In this document: positions 31,641 through 41,891 of the stretch, piece by piece | Position numbering within the stretch: the stretch's first letter is position 1 | How the letters are laid out: every line of letters starts with the position of its first letter | Origin: Nectonema munidae | Lineage: Eukaryota; Nematomorpha; Nectonematoida; Nectonematidae | NCBI GenBank assembly: GCA_030549495.1 | Contig: JAUIRK010000894.1 | Location: 1,240,001 to 1,304,000, forward strand | Direction of reading: 5' to 3' | DNA length: 64,000 bases | Translations under genes and position numbers: made by a program | Notes under the pieces: generated by a model | Databases searched by the model: none | Told to the model about the DNA's origin: nothing | Seen by the model: only the letters and a program-made list of their open reading frames with translations

Positions 31641-31866
31641 CAATAAGGCGGGTTAGTGAGAATTTGTGAAGCAAGAACATTAGTATGGAATGAAAGAAAT
31701 AGAGAGCTAAGTGAGATGTCAAAAATTGCGAAACAAAGAAAAAGCATGTGTTTGTGACGGATCAAATGATTTCAGAGTTAGAGAAGAATGGAGTAAGACA
31801 GAACAGAGAGAGAAGCTTCTTGTGTCATGTGCTTTGCAATATAGAGATAAAAGCTTCGGTTGTAGG

Positions 31867-32740
31867 ACAATCCTCGCCAAGAGACATTTCTCGCCATCCA
31901 CATTAGGAGATGGATGAGATATAGTGATGAATTATACATTTCTCTTTCTTTTGATCGTGCCGCTTTCACACTACCACTCGATTTCTTGCCACATGATAGT
32001 ATTATTTTTCTCATCACTTCTCACTCGTTTCTTTCGCAACTAATATTTTCCTTATCACTCCTCTCTCGTGTCTCTCGCAACTATTATTTTTCTCATCACT
32101 TCTTCTATATCTAGCGGCATCACAAATCATTCAGCAAACACAAATGCACAAACTCACTTTTATAAACATTTATAATTCACATTTTTAACTTGATTCTACG
32201 CAAATCATATTATTTTTAGATATACTCATAAATATTAGATATATTTTAAGATATACTATTAAATTTATAGATTTAGTTGTAAAATATTTTTTAAATATAC
32301 CTGAAAATGTTTCATGAAGGATTTAAGTATTACAAAAGAAGGGAAATAGTGATCAGATTGCTATTACTGCAGTAAAAGTTCTAGTTGTCCTGGTGAGAGA
32401 ATATTTTTTTAAGTTTGTCTGATCTTAGTAGCTTTTGCAACTATAATCATACAATACACAAATTTTAGTTTTATAACTTTATCTGGTCTACCTTTTTCGC
32501 TATCAAATTTAGCAAATATTGGCACGTGCTCGTTCATCTTGCTAATTATTTTAAAAAAAAGCACAAAATGATAATAATTCATGGCTATATAAACTGCACA
32601 GAATTTTTATTTCTACAATCCATAACCGTTGTGGGAAAAAATCTTGCCCAAGTATTCTCAAAATTTTGAAATCATAAAAAATATTTTCAAAATATCATTT
32701 TTATCTATACTCAACAAATGTTTATTTAATAATAGAACTA
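31867..32740 (+). repeat. Left inverted arm of the MULE
   Basis: Pairs with 34074-34922. The outer part is rich in CTCATCACTTCTC-like phrases repeated three times (near 32010, 32055 and 32090), which may be binding motifs. Confidence 0.85.
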
Positions 32741-33278
32741 ATAATATAGGTAGCGCTATTAGTTTAATTATAACTCAATGAATGGTACAATTCATTTTAT
32801 TAGTATGCAGCTAAAATTCAGGTACAATAAAATTGGGATATTTAAATGATTACGATACTGTTTATGACAAATTTTTGTAATTCTCGAGAATAAAAAAATT
32901 TCTTATAGTGTTGCTTATTGCATATTTTTTACTGAACGTTATAGAGCAAAATTTACTTTTATATTATATTCTAATTTTTTCAACATTCACTAGTTTCATT
33001 CTTTAATATGATCAACTTGAAATTAATTCAAAGAGTATAAGTAAACACAAAAAGATACAAAATGCATCACCAACTAAATACGATAAATCTTTTTGTTTGC
33101 ATTTGTATGATTTTACTCATGGTGATCAGATCATTTCTTTGTTTGTCCGCATAACATTGTTACTCATAACCATAAGTTTTGAACATAATCTATTCTTAAT
33201 ATGGTGGTAAGGCTTTGGATTTTTAATTAAGGTAGAATAAAACAACTTGTGTATCGTTAAGAAATGCGTGTATGGATA

Positions 33279-33608
33279 TTATTTGGTAGAATAAATTGGC
33301 GCTTTTTTAAAAGTTCCATCTATATATATTTCAGAAACATGAGCGGTTTGAACTAAATGTTCCAATATCTTTTCATGAAAAATGATTAATCTTTTGTTTG
33401 GCTCTGTAAAAGCATCCAGTTGCAAAAAATTAAGGCGATTTGCTGATGTATATTTTTCAGGTATATCAAAATTTAAATCCGTTGTAGGCTTTGTTCCTAT
33501 TTTATTATATCTTATTTTTCTCAAGATGCTTTTTTGAATGTATAATTTTTTCCATCTTCTTGGGTAAGATTTGTTATATTTTCCTTTCGAATAAAGTAAA
33601 TTTGACAA
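33279..33608 (-). pseudogene. MULE transposase fragment
   Basis: The reading has KYTSANRLNFLQLDAFTEPN, RLIIFHEKILEHLV and SEIYIDGTFKKAPIY. The last is the W(x)DGTF(K)..P motif carrying the first catalytic Asp of Mutator-like transposases. The second Asp and the Glu are missing here; the segment that follows in the family is seen in the other MULE at 49914-50186. It lies between the long arms, which supports its assignment. Confidence 0.68.
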
Positions 33609-34073
33609 GTTTTAATAAATTTTTGAAAAGTTAAAAAAATACTGATAAATTTAAATAGTTGTTTTATATGAATATTTAGCTTCATGTTTTATATTTTGGT
33701 CAAACTTTTCAACTCGCTCATTAATTTTCTCATGATTATGATCAAAAAAGGAAAAGTGTTATTGGATTCATCATTTCTAACTATAACTTTACCTAAAAAA
33801 ATGTTCAAAAATTATAAAAATATAAAATCATAGGAAAAACTAAAAATAATTACTTTGTAATTTTAACTTTAATAAAATTTTGTATAATACGAAAAGCACA
33901 AAATAAATTTTTTTTAAACAATATCTTCTATTTAAAAATAAATTATAAATCAATGAAAAACTGATTAAAAATATACGAAATATTCAAATTCATATTATTT
34001 TTGCTTTATTTTATTTGAAAGAAAATTAAAAAACTAAATGCAACTAAAACTGAAAAAACATCGCATTTATACT

Positions 34074-34922
34074 TAGTTCTATTATTAAATAAACATTTGT
34101 TGAGTATAGATAAAAATGATATTTTGAAAATATTTTTTATGATTTCAAAATTTTGAGAATACTTGGGCAAGATTTTTTCCCACAACGGTTATGAATTGTA
34201 GAAATAAAAATTTTGTGCAGTTTATATAGACATGAATTATTATCATTTTGTGCTTTTTTTTAAATAATTAGCAAGATGAACGAGCACGTGCCAATATTTG
34301 CTAAATTTGATAGCGAAAAAGGTAGACCAGATAAAGTTATAAAACTAAAATTTGTGTATTGTATGATTATAGTTGCAAAAGCTACTAAGATCAGACAAAC
34401 TTAAAAAAAATTTCTCTCACCAGGACAACTAGAACTTTTACTGCAGTAATAGCAATATGATCACTATCTTCCCTTCTTTTGTAAAACTTAAATCCTTCAT
34501 GAAACATTTTCAGGTATATTTAAAAAATATTTTACAACTAAATCTATAAATTTAATAGTATATCTTAAAATATATCAAATATTTAAAAAATAATATGATT
34601 TGCGTAGAATCAAATTAAAAATGTGAATTATAAATGTTTATAAAAGTGAGTTTGTGCATTGTGTTTGCTGAATGGTTTGTGATGCCGCTAGATATAGAAG
34701 AAGTGATGAGAAAAATAATAGTTGCGAGAGACACGAGAGAGAAGTGATAAGGAAAATATTAGTTGCGAAAGAAACGAGTGAAAAGTGATGAGAAAAATAA
34801 TACTATCATGTGGCAAGAAATCGACTGGTAGTATGAAAGCGGCACGATCAAAAGAAAGAAAAATGTATAATTCATCACTATATCTCATCCATCTCCTAAT
34901 GTGGATGGCGAGAAATGTCTCT
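34074..34922 (-). repeat. Right inverted arm of the MULE
   Basis: Reverse complement of 31867-32740. Just outside, AGCTTCTTGTGTC(A/G)TGTGCTT occurs in direct orientation on both sides (31815-31836 and 34948-34969), unexplained. Confidence 0.85.
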
Positions 34923-36056
34923 TGGCGAGGAATAGCCGCTTGCCAAAAGCTTCTTGTGTCGTGTGCTTGAGCCTTGTCCAGATAAGAATGTGAGAGAAGA
35001 GAGAATATTATGATAAGCTCAATATTGGGTATGCGTAGTCCCGTGCGACGATTCGCCTGGAACCTTGCAAAATGAAGAAAAGGCGGCGGCAGGATCAAAG
35101 TGTTAGAGAGAGCCCATTGATTGTAGCAAGCTACTATAAGTTTCTATCATATTCACGCAAAAACATGGTAGATAGAGAGCGAGAGTAGACACACCGTTTT
35201 AGTTTCTTTTCATCAGCAGTAGTTTGATTCATCCATCTTAACACTATTAGTGACGGCATATTTTCATTTCCTCAGTGACTGCCCGCCTCGGTTTTGTGAA
35301 CCTACTAAATGATTGATTGCGAATCTGATCGTGACATTTATTTTTTATAAAAATCAATCAAACTTGTCAAAAATTAATTGATGTCTGAAAAAATTAACTC
35401 TTTATTTAAGTAGTTATACAAAGTTTTTTTTAACATTTTTGATTAATTTGTGACTTTTTTAAAAGTGTGGTATGTTTGCGGTCAGATATATTGTACTGAT
35501 TTTTCAACGATTTGTTTTAATGCTATTCTCCAAAGACTATATTCAAATTTTACAAATGAATTTATTTCTCTTTGAAGTTTAGATTTTATTTGGAATCTAT
35601 AATAAAACAAATTTTTTCAGTATCAAAATTTCCAATGAAGCACGAATATTAATTTTGATACTCATCATTATACTTTAAAATTGATTCATATATTTATGTT
35701 CAAAATATTTTTTATTTTCATTTTTAGACTATAGAATGAAAATTAGGCTGTGAATTATATTTCAAATGGAGTTTGCATGATTACATCATGTTTTTAAATA
35801 TTATATATAATTTTTTCAAACTTTGAATATTCTATTTATATGTGCATACAGATATGCAAAATTTGGTAAGTTTCTATTTCGGAGGAATGAAGTTATAACT
35901 TCTCAAACTTTCTTACATTTGTATATATAAAGTAGGCTCCCTCTTCTTCAGAAAATGCCATCCAAGTTTTGCCAAGGTAATGATGTATATATTGAGAAAA
36001 ATTATATAGAACTTATACACTTATAAGAGGCATCATCACTGCATATTTATCTTTAA
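34923..36056. other. AT-rich region without a gene
   Basis: One copy of the AATCAATCAAACTTGTCAAA core lies near 35348-35370. No coding signal until the piggyBac relic. Confidence 0.4.
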
Positions 36057-36620
36057 GAAGTCGAAATTTAACCATTGACCGTTGGTATACCTCTATAGAG
36101 ATAGCTGATTGGCTCTATAAAAAGGATTAACTATAGTCGGTACAATAGACACAAGAAGAAAAGGTATTCCGCTAAGTATAAAAAGTTTAGATAATAGAGT
36201 TTTGCTGGGATATAGATAGAAAATTTTTATCAATTGATAGTTATGTAGTATTTTCTAAATCAAAAGGAAAGAAAAATGTATTAGTTTTGACTTCCAGACC
36301 CCCCCCCCCCCCCCCCCCCCCCCCCATTTTAGGAATTACAGTAGACGATGAATAAAGTAAACTTGCAATTTTTAAACAGTACGATTTTCCAAGGGTGGAA
36401 GGGATAGTCAGTCGATCAGAGAATAAGAAATTATTCCACAAATAGAAAAACAAAAAAATGGACAGTAGCCGCTTTTTCTTATCTATTAGATACGACAAGA
36501 GTAAATGCAGGTACTATTTTTGCTTTTAATAAAGAGAAAAACCCAAGAAATGTAAATATCTTTTAAATGTTTTTGAATGGAAATGTTTTTTTGAATCTTG
36601 ATTATCAAAAAGACAAATTT
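36057..36620 (+). pseudogene. piggyBac transposase C-terminal relic with a poly-C tract
   Basis: Plus-strand frames read NLTIDRWYTSIEIADWLYKK (second catalytic Asp region), GTIDTRRKGIPLSIKS, YVVFSKSKGKKNVLVLTSR, then a run of about 28 C (36299-36326) read as proline. After this come ILGITVDD, FSKGGRDSQS (third Asp region), then KTKKWTVAAFSYLLDTTRVN and FAFNKEKNPRNV. Order and spacing are those of piggyBac. At least two frame changes. It is a different lineage from the copy at 41892 and closer to the relic at 60180-61660. The 3' end of the neighbouring LINE follows at about 36650. Confidence 0.78.
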
Positions 36621-36657
36621 TCGAATAAATTTTTCTTTTTTTTTTAAACTATTTTTA

Positions 36658-38400
36658 TTATATAACATAACATAACACATTTATTAAAGCAAAATTGAGG
36701 CTAATGCCTGTAAGATTTGCATCTTGAAAATAATACAATCTCCTAGATAGCCAAACTACATCCAGTTTGTTTTTAAACTCATTCAACGTAGTAGAATTCA
36801 CAATTTCACTGGGCAAAGAATTCCAATCTTCAAAAGCTCTTTGTGTTAGAAATGTTTGGCCATACTTGTTCTGGAAACTTTCAGCTTTAAATTTGAAGCA
36901 ATGCGATCTAGAAATTCTTGTTGAAAAACCAGGCAGGACATCTTCTTTTATTATCATATTTTTCTTTACAATGGTAAAAATAGTAATGATTTCATTTCTC
37001 TTTGTTAGAATAAAGTGAAGGTAAGTTCAAAACTTTCATTCTTTTGGGATAAGGAAAATTTCTTATAGCAGATAAACTTTTTGTGAAGTTTTTTTGAACT
37101 TTTTCAATTTTACTGACATTACTCGCAGAGCTATCCTCATAAATCTCCTTTGCGTATTCAAGAATTGGTCTTACCAAGGACTTGAAAAGGTGTACAGCAA
37201 TTTCAGTGTTTGATATTACAAAAGTATTTTTCAACATATGTATCGTTGAGTATGCCTTTTTTACAACTATTGAAACATGGAGATTAAAATTCATCTTTGA
37301 GTCGATTATTAAACCCAAGTCATTTTGTTCATGAACTTTAGACAAAGTCACACCACCTAAAAAGGATTGATCAGAATTTGGTTTCCCAATTTGAAAATGT
37401 TTGGATAAGTTGAAGCTCAAGTTTCATTTTATAGACCATTCATATAAACAATATAAATCGTTCTGTAACGATGCATTTGAATTTTTTCCTAGTAGTTAAA
37501 CAACATGTTGTCATCTGCAAAAACTTTTACATATGAACTCAAGTCGAAGGTAAGATCGTTGATGAAAATTGTAAAAAAACAATGGTCCTATCACAGAACC
37601 CTGTGGTATTCCACTCATAATTTGACAACTGTTTGATGTTATTCCATTCAAACGGACTACGTGTTTTTTATTAAAAATATAATCTTTGAGCGAAGATAAG
37701 AACTTGCCATTAATTCCAAAAGATATTAACTTTAGAACAAGCCTATTATGAGGAAACCTATCAAAAGCTTTTTGGAAATCCAAGTAAAGAACGTTAATAG
37801 TTTTACTTTCATTCATTGTTACGGTTACCTCATTTGAAAATTCGATGAGGTTGGATATTGTCGACTTTTTCGGGAGAACGCCATGCTGATGGGGAGATAA
37901 GAGATTATTATTGTTCACTATATGATAAAAAAATTTGTCTTTAATAAGGGATTCAAAAATTTTAAACACTACTGAATTCACACAGATAGGTCTGTATAGT
38001 TGGATAATTGTTTTCTATCACCCCTTTTATAAACTGGAGTTATGCTACTTATTTTCCAATCATCAATAAGTTTAGATCCTTCCAAAGATTTATTAAATAA
38101 AATTGTCAAGGGTTCTTTCAGAACATTAGCTGGCTTTTTTTTTTAGAAAAAATGGAGAAATTTCATCAAGTCCTATAGATTTTGATGTGTCTAACTTGAT
38201 AAGCTTATCAAAGATTTCATTCTCTGAAATAATTAATGTTTCTAATGTTTTAATATTGCATCTTTTCAAATGTTTAATTGGTACTTCACTTTCTACTTTG
38301 TAAATCGTAGCGAAATATTGATTGAAAGCTTCGGGTAAAAATTCTTTTTTTATAATATTGCCGCCATATTCATCAACTATTGTTTGAAGGTCCATTGGTC
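36658..38400 (-). pseudogene. LINE ORF2, reverse transcriptase and C-terminus
   Basis: Blocks on the minus strand: DTSKSIGLDEISPFFLKK (38180), VVFKIFESLIKDKF (37960), VLYLDFQKAFDRFPHNRLVL (37760), SGIPQGSVIGPLFF (37600), a shifted FADDNML (near 37500), SFNLSKHFQIGK, DLGLIIDSKMNFNLHV (37310), FKSLVRPILEYA (37180) and RAFEDWNSLPSEIVNSTTLN then EFKNKLD (36780-36830). The last motif is the standard CR1/Jockey tail. Stops and shifts near 37990, 37570, 37430 and 37000 make it inactive. Confidence 0.82.
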
Positions 38401-38621
38401 TCTTTCTTTTTTTATTAATATAACTCCAGGTAATTTTGGGTTTACTTTTATAATTTTTTAAAATATCACGCTCAAACTTAATTCTAAGTTCTCAGGTGAG
38501 TTTCCTTATTTGATTAGATATTTTTATGCCTTCTTCCTTATAACTTATTTTACCCAACTTTTTAAAAAGAGAAAATATTTTTAGCTTTTTTTAAACAACA
38601 AAATAGATTTATGGTTCATAC

Positions 38622-39333
38622 TAGAGCTTCTGATTTCTCGATAAAATTTAATTCTCGAGAAACAAGAAAAAAAATATATGATTCTCGAGACTCGAGAAAA
38701 GTTTCGCGAAGTTAAAAAATATTTTACGAAAAAAATATTTTGTTTTATTAGTAAAATAACTTTAAAAAAAACAAGAGTATTTAAAGTTTCGTATTTCAAA
38801 CTCAATCCTTTTGGAGATAAAATTCTTTCGCATTGACAAAAAGTTGGTTGGATGCATAAAAGAATTTTTTAACAATTGCATCGATTCTGATAAATCAAAA
38901 TTTTTGTTTTGTTTGGACATCTGTAGTTCTTCTTCTATTGTACTAACTTTTTCTTCTTTTTTATCTTACATGAATTCTTTAATTTCTCTATTTAAACTTT
39001 GAGATTCTTCTTCAAACTCATCAACAGATTCGACTTGAATTTGGCTTTCTTGTATAACAATTCCATGCTCCCAATAATGAGAAAAAAATTTATCAAAAAT
39101 ATTTTTTGCACATTCTAAAATTTCTTCAAAATTTGAATATTCAAATGTTGATCGTGCATTACACATATTTATTTATTTTTTATTAATATTTATTCAAAAT
39201 TTAACATGTTTTCAGTAATAAAAAATTTTTTTAATTCTTAAGTCTCGACAAAAATTTCTCGAGAATCAAGAAATAAAAAAATTCTAAAATTCTCGAGAAT
39301 CGAGATTCGAGAAATCTCGAGACAGAAGCTCTA
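38622..39333. mobile_element. hAT-type element with TCTCGAG repeats, inserted in the LINE
   Basis: Ends TAGAGCTTCTG (38622) and CAGAAGCTCTA (to 39333) are inverted repeats. Flanks 38614-38621 and 39334-39341 are both GTTCATAC, a perfect 8-bp duplication. Within about 90 bases of each end, TTCTCGAGAA-type palindromes recur many times. The interior has only short ORFs (an acidic 66-codon frame on the minus strand at 38966-39166), possibly a transposase scrap. Confidence 0.83.
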
Positions 39334-39336
39334 GTT

Positions 39337-39674
39337 CATACACGGTTTAAAGTGAGCCTTAGAATGGGATAAGGGAACATGAGTAGTTATTTGCTCTTTT
39401 TTTTATTATCGGGATTTCATCTTAGCGGCTCCATCAGGCCTTTTAAAAAATCCGAATTTTGATGTAATTGTTTATTGTTTATTACATAAGTGTCTGAGCC
39501 AATCTGCACCATCGGAAACGTTTCTTTTTATTACACTTTATAATTTTTTATTTTTTTTATGCATTTTTTCTTGAATAAATCTTTCTTTCTTATTTGCTCT
39601 GTGATATATCAAAGAGCAAATAACTACTCATGTTCCCTTATCCCATTCTAAGACTCACTTTAAACCGTGTATAA
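39337..39674. repeat. Small foldback element or inverted duplication
   Basis: Arms at 39337-39397 and 39613-39674 are reverse complements (ACGGTTTAAAGTGAG...GGGATAAGGGAACATGAGTA), enclosing a T-rich loop of about 215 bp. Outer bases ATACACGG belong to both arms and to the LINE, so the true insertion boundary is unclear. Confidence 0.75.
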
Positions 39675-39689
39675 CTTCTTTCAACTTAG

Positions 39690-40400
39690 AGTAAAAATTC
39701 TCGAAACTTGCGCCTACTAGTTCACACCAATTAATTTCAAGCAGATTTTTCCTATTAATGAATAATTGGCTGCTTGGTACTTGTACACCAGAACTTTCTT
39801 CTTTCTCACATTTTAAGTATTTATGTTGTAGTTTATGCAGTAGTGATCACTCTTATACAAATTTGGTAGTATTTCTAGATCATAAACAAAGTTTTCATCG
39901 TTTGTAATTAATAAATGAAGTAAGCTCTCCTTACCGCTTGAAGAGACTCTTGTGTTTCTCTCTATTAGTTGAATCAAAAAGTTTTGATTCAAAAAGTTTA
40001 CAAAAATCTGTTCAGAGTTATCATGTTCTACACTACATGTACTCCAATCAATATTTGGAAAATTGAAATCTCCCATCACTATAAAATTAGCATTTCGAAC
40101 GTTTCTAACAATATTAGAAATTTCATTAATTATTTCCATTGTGCTTTCATGAATGCCTGAAGAAGGACAACTCAAATACACTAAGTGTTTATCATACTTT
40201 ATTATGACACTTAAACTCTCTATATGTCATTAGTAGAAATCTGATGAATCGAATGTAAATTGTTTCTAAAATAACAAAGTATACCTCTGTTTCCTCTGAA
40301 ACATAAATTACCATTATCATCCAAACTTAAATTATGAAACAAAGAATACCCCTTCAATGATATAACTATTTATGGCAAACCTATTCATAGAAGACTTTTT
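39690..40400 (-). pseudogene. LINE ORF2, APE-type endonuclease
   Basis: The best part, 39813-40181, reads VYLSCPSSGI..., FIVMGDFNFPNIDW (GDFN block, Asp and Asn), LIERNTRVSSSGKESLLHLL then ITND, and NLYKSDHYCINY (SDH block). A linker with WCELVGASFENFYSKLKEVI follows near 39700. The N-terminal Glu block (QETW) is in decayed sequence beyond 40200. Confidence 0.78.
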
Positions 40401-40560
40401 CGGCAAAAACTCAGTGATAAATATTACATGATAAGAGTGCAAATGAATCATTAAATTAAGCTCACCAAATTTCTTGAATAGTTGGTTCGCATTTGTGTAA
40501 AGAACTTTCAGAAAATTGATTTTGAGTGTATCAATGTAAACTGGAGGTTCACCAGATACA

Positions 40561-41085
40561 CTAAACTTGTTTTGGAAAAAACTTCTTTTTTATACTCATC
40601 CCAACAACAGGATCACCTCTGACTACATAGTAAACAGATTTATTACCATCAGGTATACCTTCATCAGATCTATTTCCCTCATTTTTGCTTTTCGCCAGTT
40701 TACGAAGTTCTTTTAACTTGTCTCTTTCTTCAGAATTCAAACAATTGGATACAAAAATGTTTTTATAGTCAGAAGGAGCGCTTTTAAGAAGAGATAGGGC
40801 ACTTGAAACTTTATTTTTACTCTCTATACTTTGATATACTATTCGTAAGGGCCTTTTGGAATCAACTTTTGGCTCAGAGATTTTACCAAGTCTTCTTATT
40901 TTCTTAATCTTTATATCTTCTAACTTGAGATGCTCGTCAAATAACTCTTTTATATACCCCGTATCATCAATTCTAGTTTGAATTTTTTCATTGAACTCCT
41001 TCACTCCATGAATAACATGATTGAATGAACGTTCTTTACCAGTTGCGAGATTACGTTGATTGAAAAAAGCTTCATTGATTATTAT
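40561..41085 (-). pseudogene. LINE ORF1, C-terminal part
   Basis: Reads RNLATGKERSFNHVIHGVKE, FDEHLKLEDIKIKKIRRLGK, RPLRIVYQSIESKNKVSSAL, NIFVSNCLNSEERDKLKELR and a Gly/Asp tail with YYVVRGDPVVG. This is the usual ORF1 RNA-binding region: N..I.G..E, then RLGK, RP..I.., then a lysine-rich helix. Its upstream part lies beyond the piggyBac at 44210-44600. Confidence 0.72.
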
Positions 41086-41628
41086 TTATTGTACCTTCGC
41101 ATGTCACAGTATATAAATAATACACCAATGCCACAATACTGGAGTAAAAAGCCCATGTCCTGTTAATTTTAAGTTAAAATAAAGTTAGATCTAAATAAGA
41201 AACATTTAATAAGTTTAAAACATCTGTTTTTTTATTTTTGAGGTTTTTTTATCTTAATAATAATAATTCATCTAACCAATGTTTCTGAGGAAAACCTAGA
41301 AAGCAAATCAACAAAAAATAAAAGTTTTATTATATTCAATTTAACGCCATCTTTTTTTCTTTTCAAAAAACAGAAATATTTACGAGAATATATTTGTAAA
41401 TAAAAAAAATGAATATAGCTTTTATAAAATCTTTATCTACAACTTTTTGTAAAAATGCCTCATTTTCCAGTGATATTTACAGGCGTTGTCTTGGTAAATA
41501 AATTATAGGCTGCCTTTTGTTGATAGCAGGAGAAAAGAAATCTATATCTATTGAGAATAAAAGGGACCTGATTATCATAATAAATAATATTGGTTGCTCC
41601 TTGGACGATTTGTTTATATGACAGTTTA

Positions 41629-41828
41629 CGTAATAAAAATCAATATCTGTTTGGCATTTGTTTATGTGTTGTCTTTGTGGGAGATAATTCCTTTTGCACA
41701 GCATTCACTGTTGATTTATATTCATTAGCAAACCTTGCGTAATAAAAATCAATATCTGTTTGGCATTTTGTTTATGTGTTCTCTTTGTGGAAGATAATTC
41801 CTTTTGCACAGCATTCACCGTTGATTTA
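41629..41828. repeat. Direct repeat in the piggyBac 5' region
   Basis: About 90 bases (CGTAATAAAAATCAATATCT...GCACAGCATTCAC(T/C)GTTGATT) occur at about 41629-41718 and again at 41739-41828 with three or four differences. The position just upstream of the transposase ATG suggests a duplicated promoter or binding segment. Confidence 0.8.
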
Positions 41829-41891
41829 CGATACAAAGCTTTGTGTTGAATAAGTTTTTTCACATTCATTATTTTGTTATTTGCCACAATC

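Larger units (their letters stand above)
31867..34922 (-). mobile_element. Mutator-like element with about 0.87-kb inverted arms
   Basis: The left arm (31867-32740) and right arm (34074-34922) are reverse complements with only scattered differences and one indel of about 18 bp. The 1.3-kb loop holds a MULE transposase fragment (33279-33608, minus). Long terminal inverted repeats are a Mutator trait. The outer ends read TCCTCGCCAAGAGACATTTC and its complement. A weaker match runs outward to AAGCTT, and no 9-10-bp target duplication could be found, so exact ends are uncertain. Confidence 0.72.

Noticed and set aside
31711-32114. Overlapping short ORFs beside and in the MULE left arm
   Set aside because: Translations of the inverted arm and its flank on both strands; no homology.
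33279-33608. Polinton or other capsid-bearing element suggested by long inverted arms
   Set aside because: No polymerase B, ATPase, protease or capsid frame; the only coding piece is a MULE transposase motif.
34688-35098. 136-residue minus-strand ORF in the MULE right arm
   Set aside because: It lies in the terminal arm, and similar frames in the left arm are broken; no domain.
36299-36326. Poly-proline protein segment
   Set aside because: The C run is an expansion in a dead piggyBac frame, not a selected protein feature.
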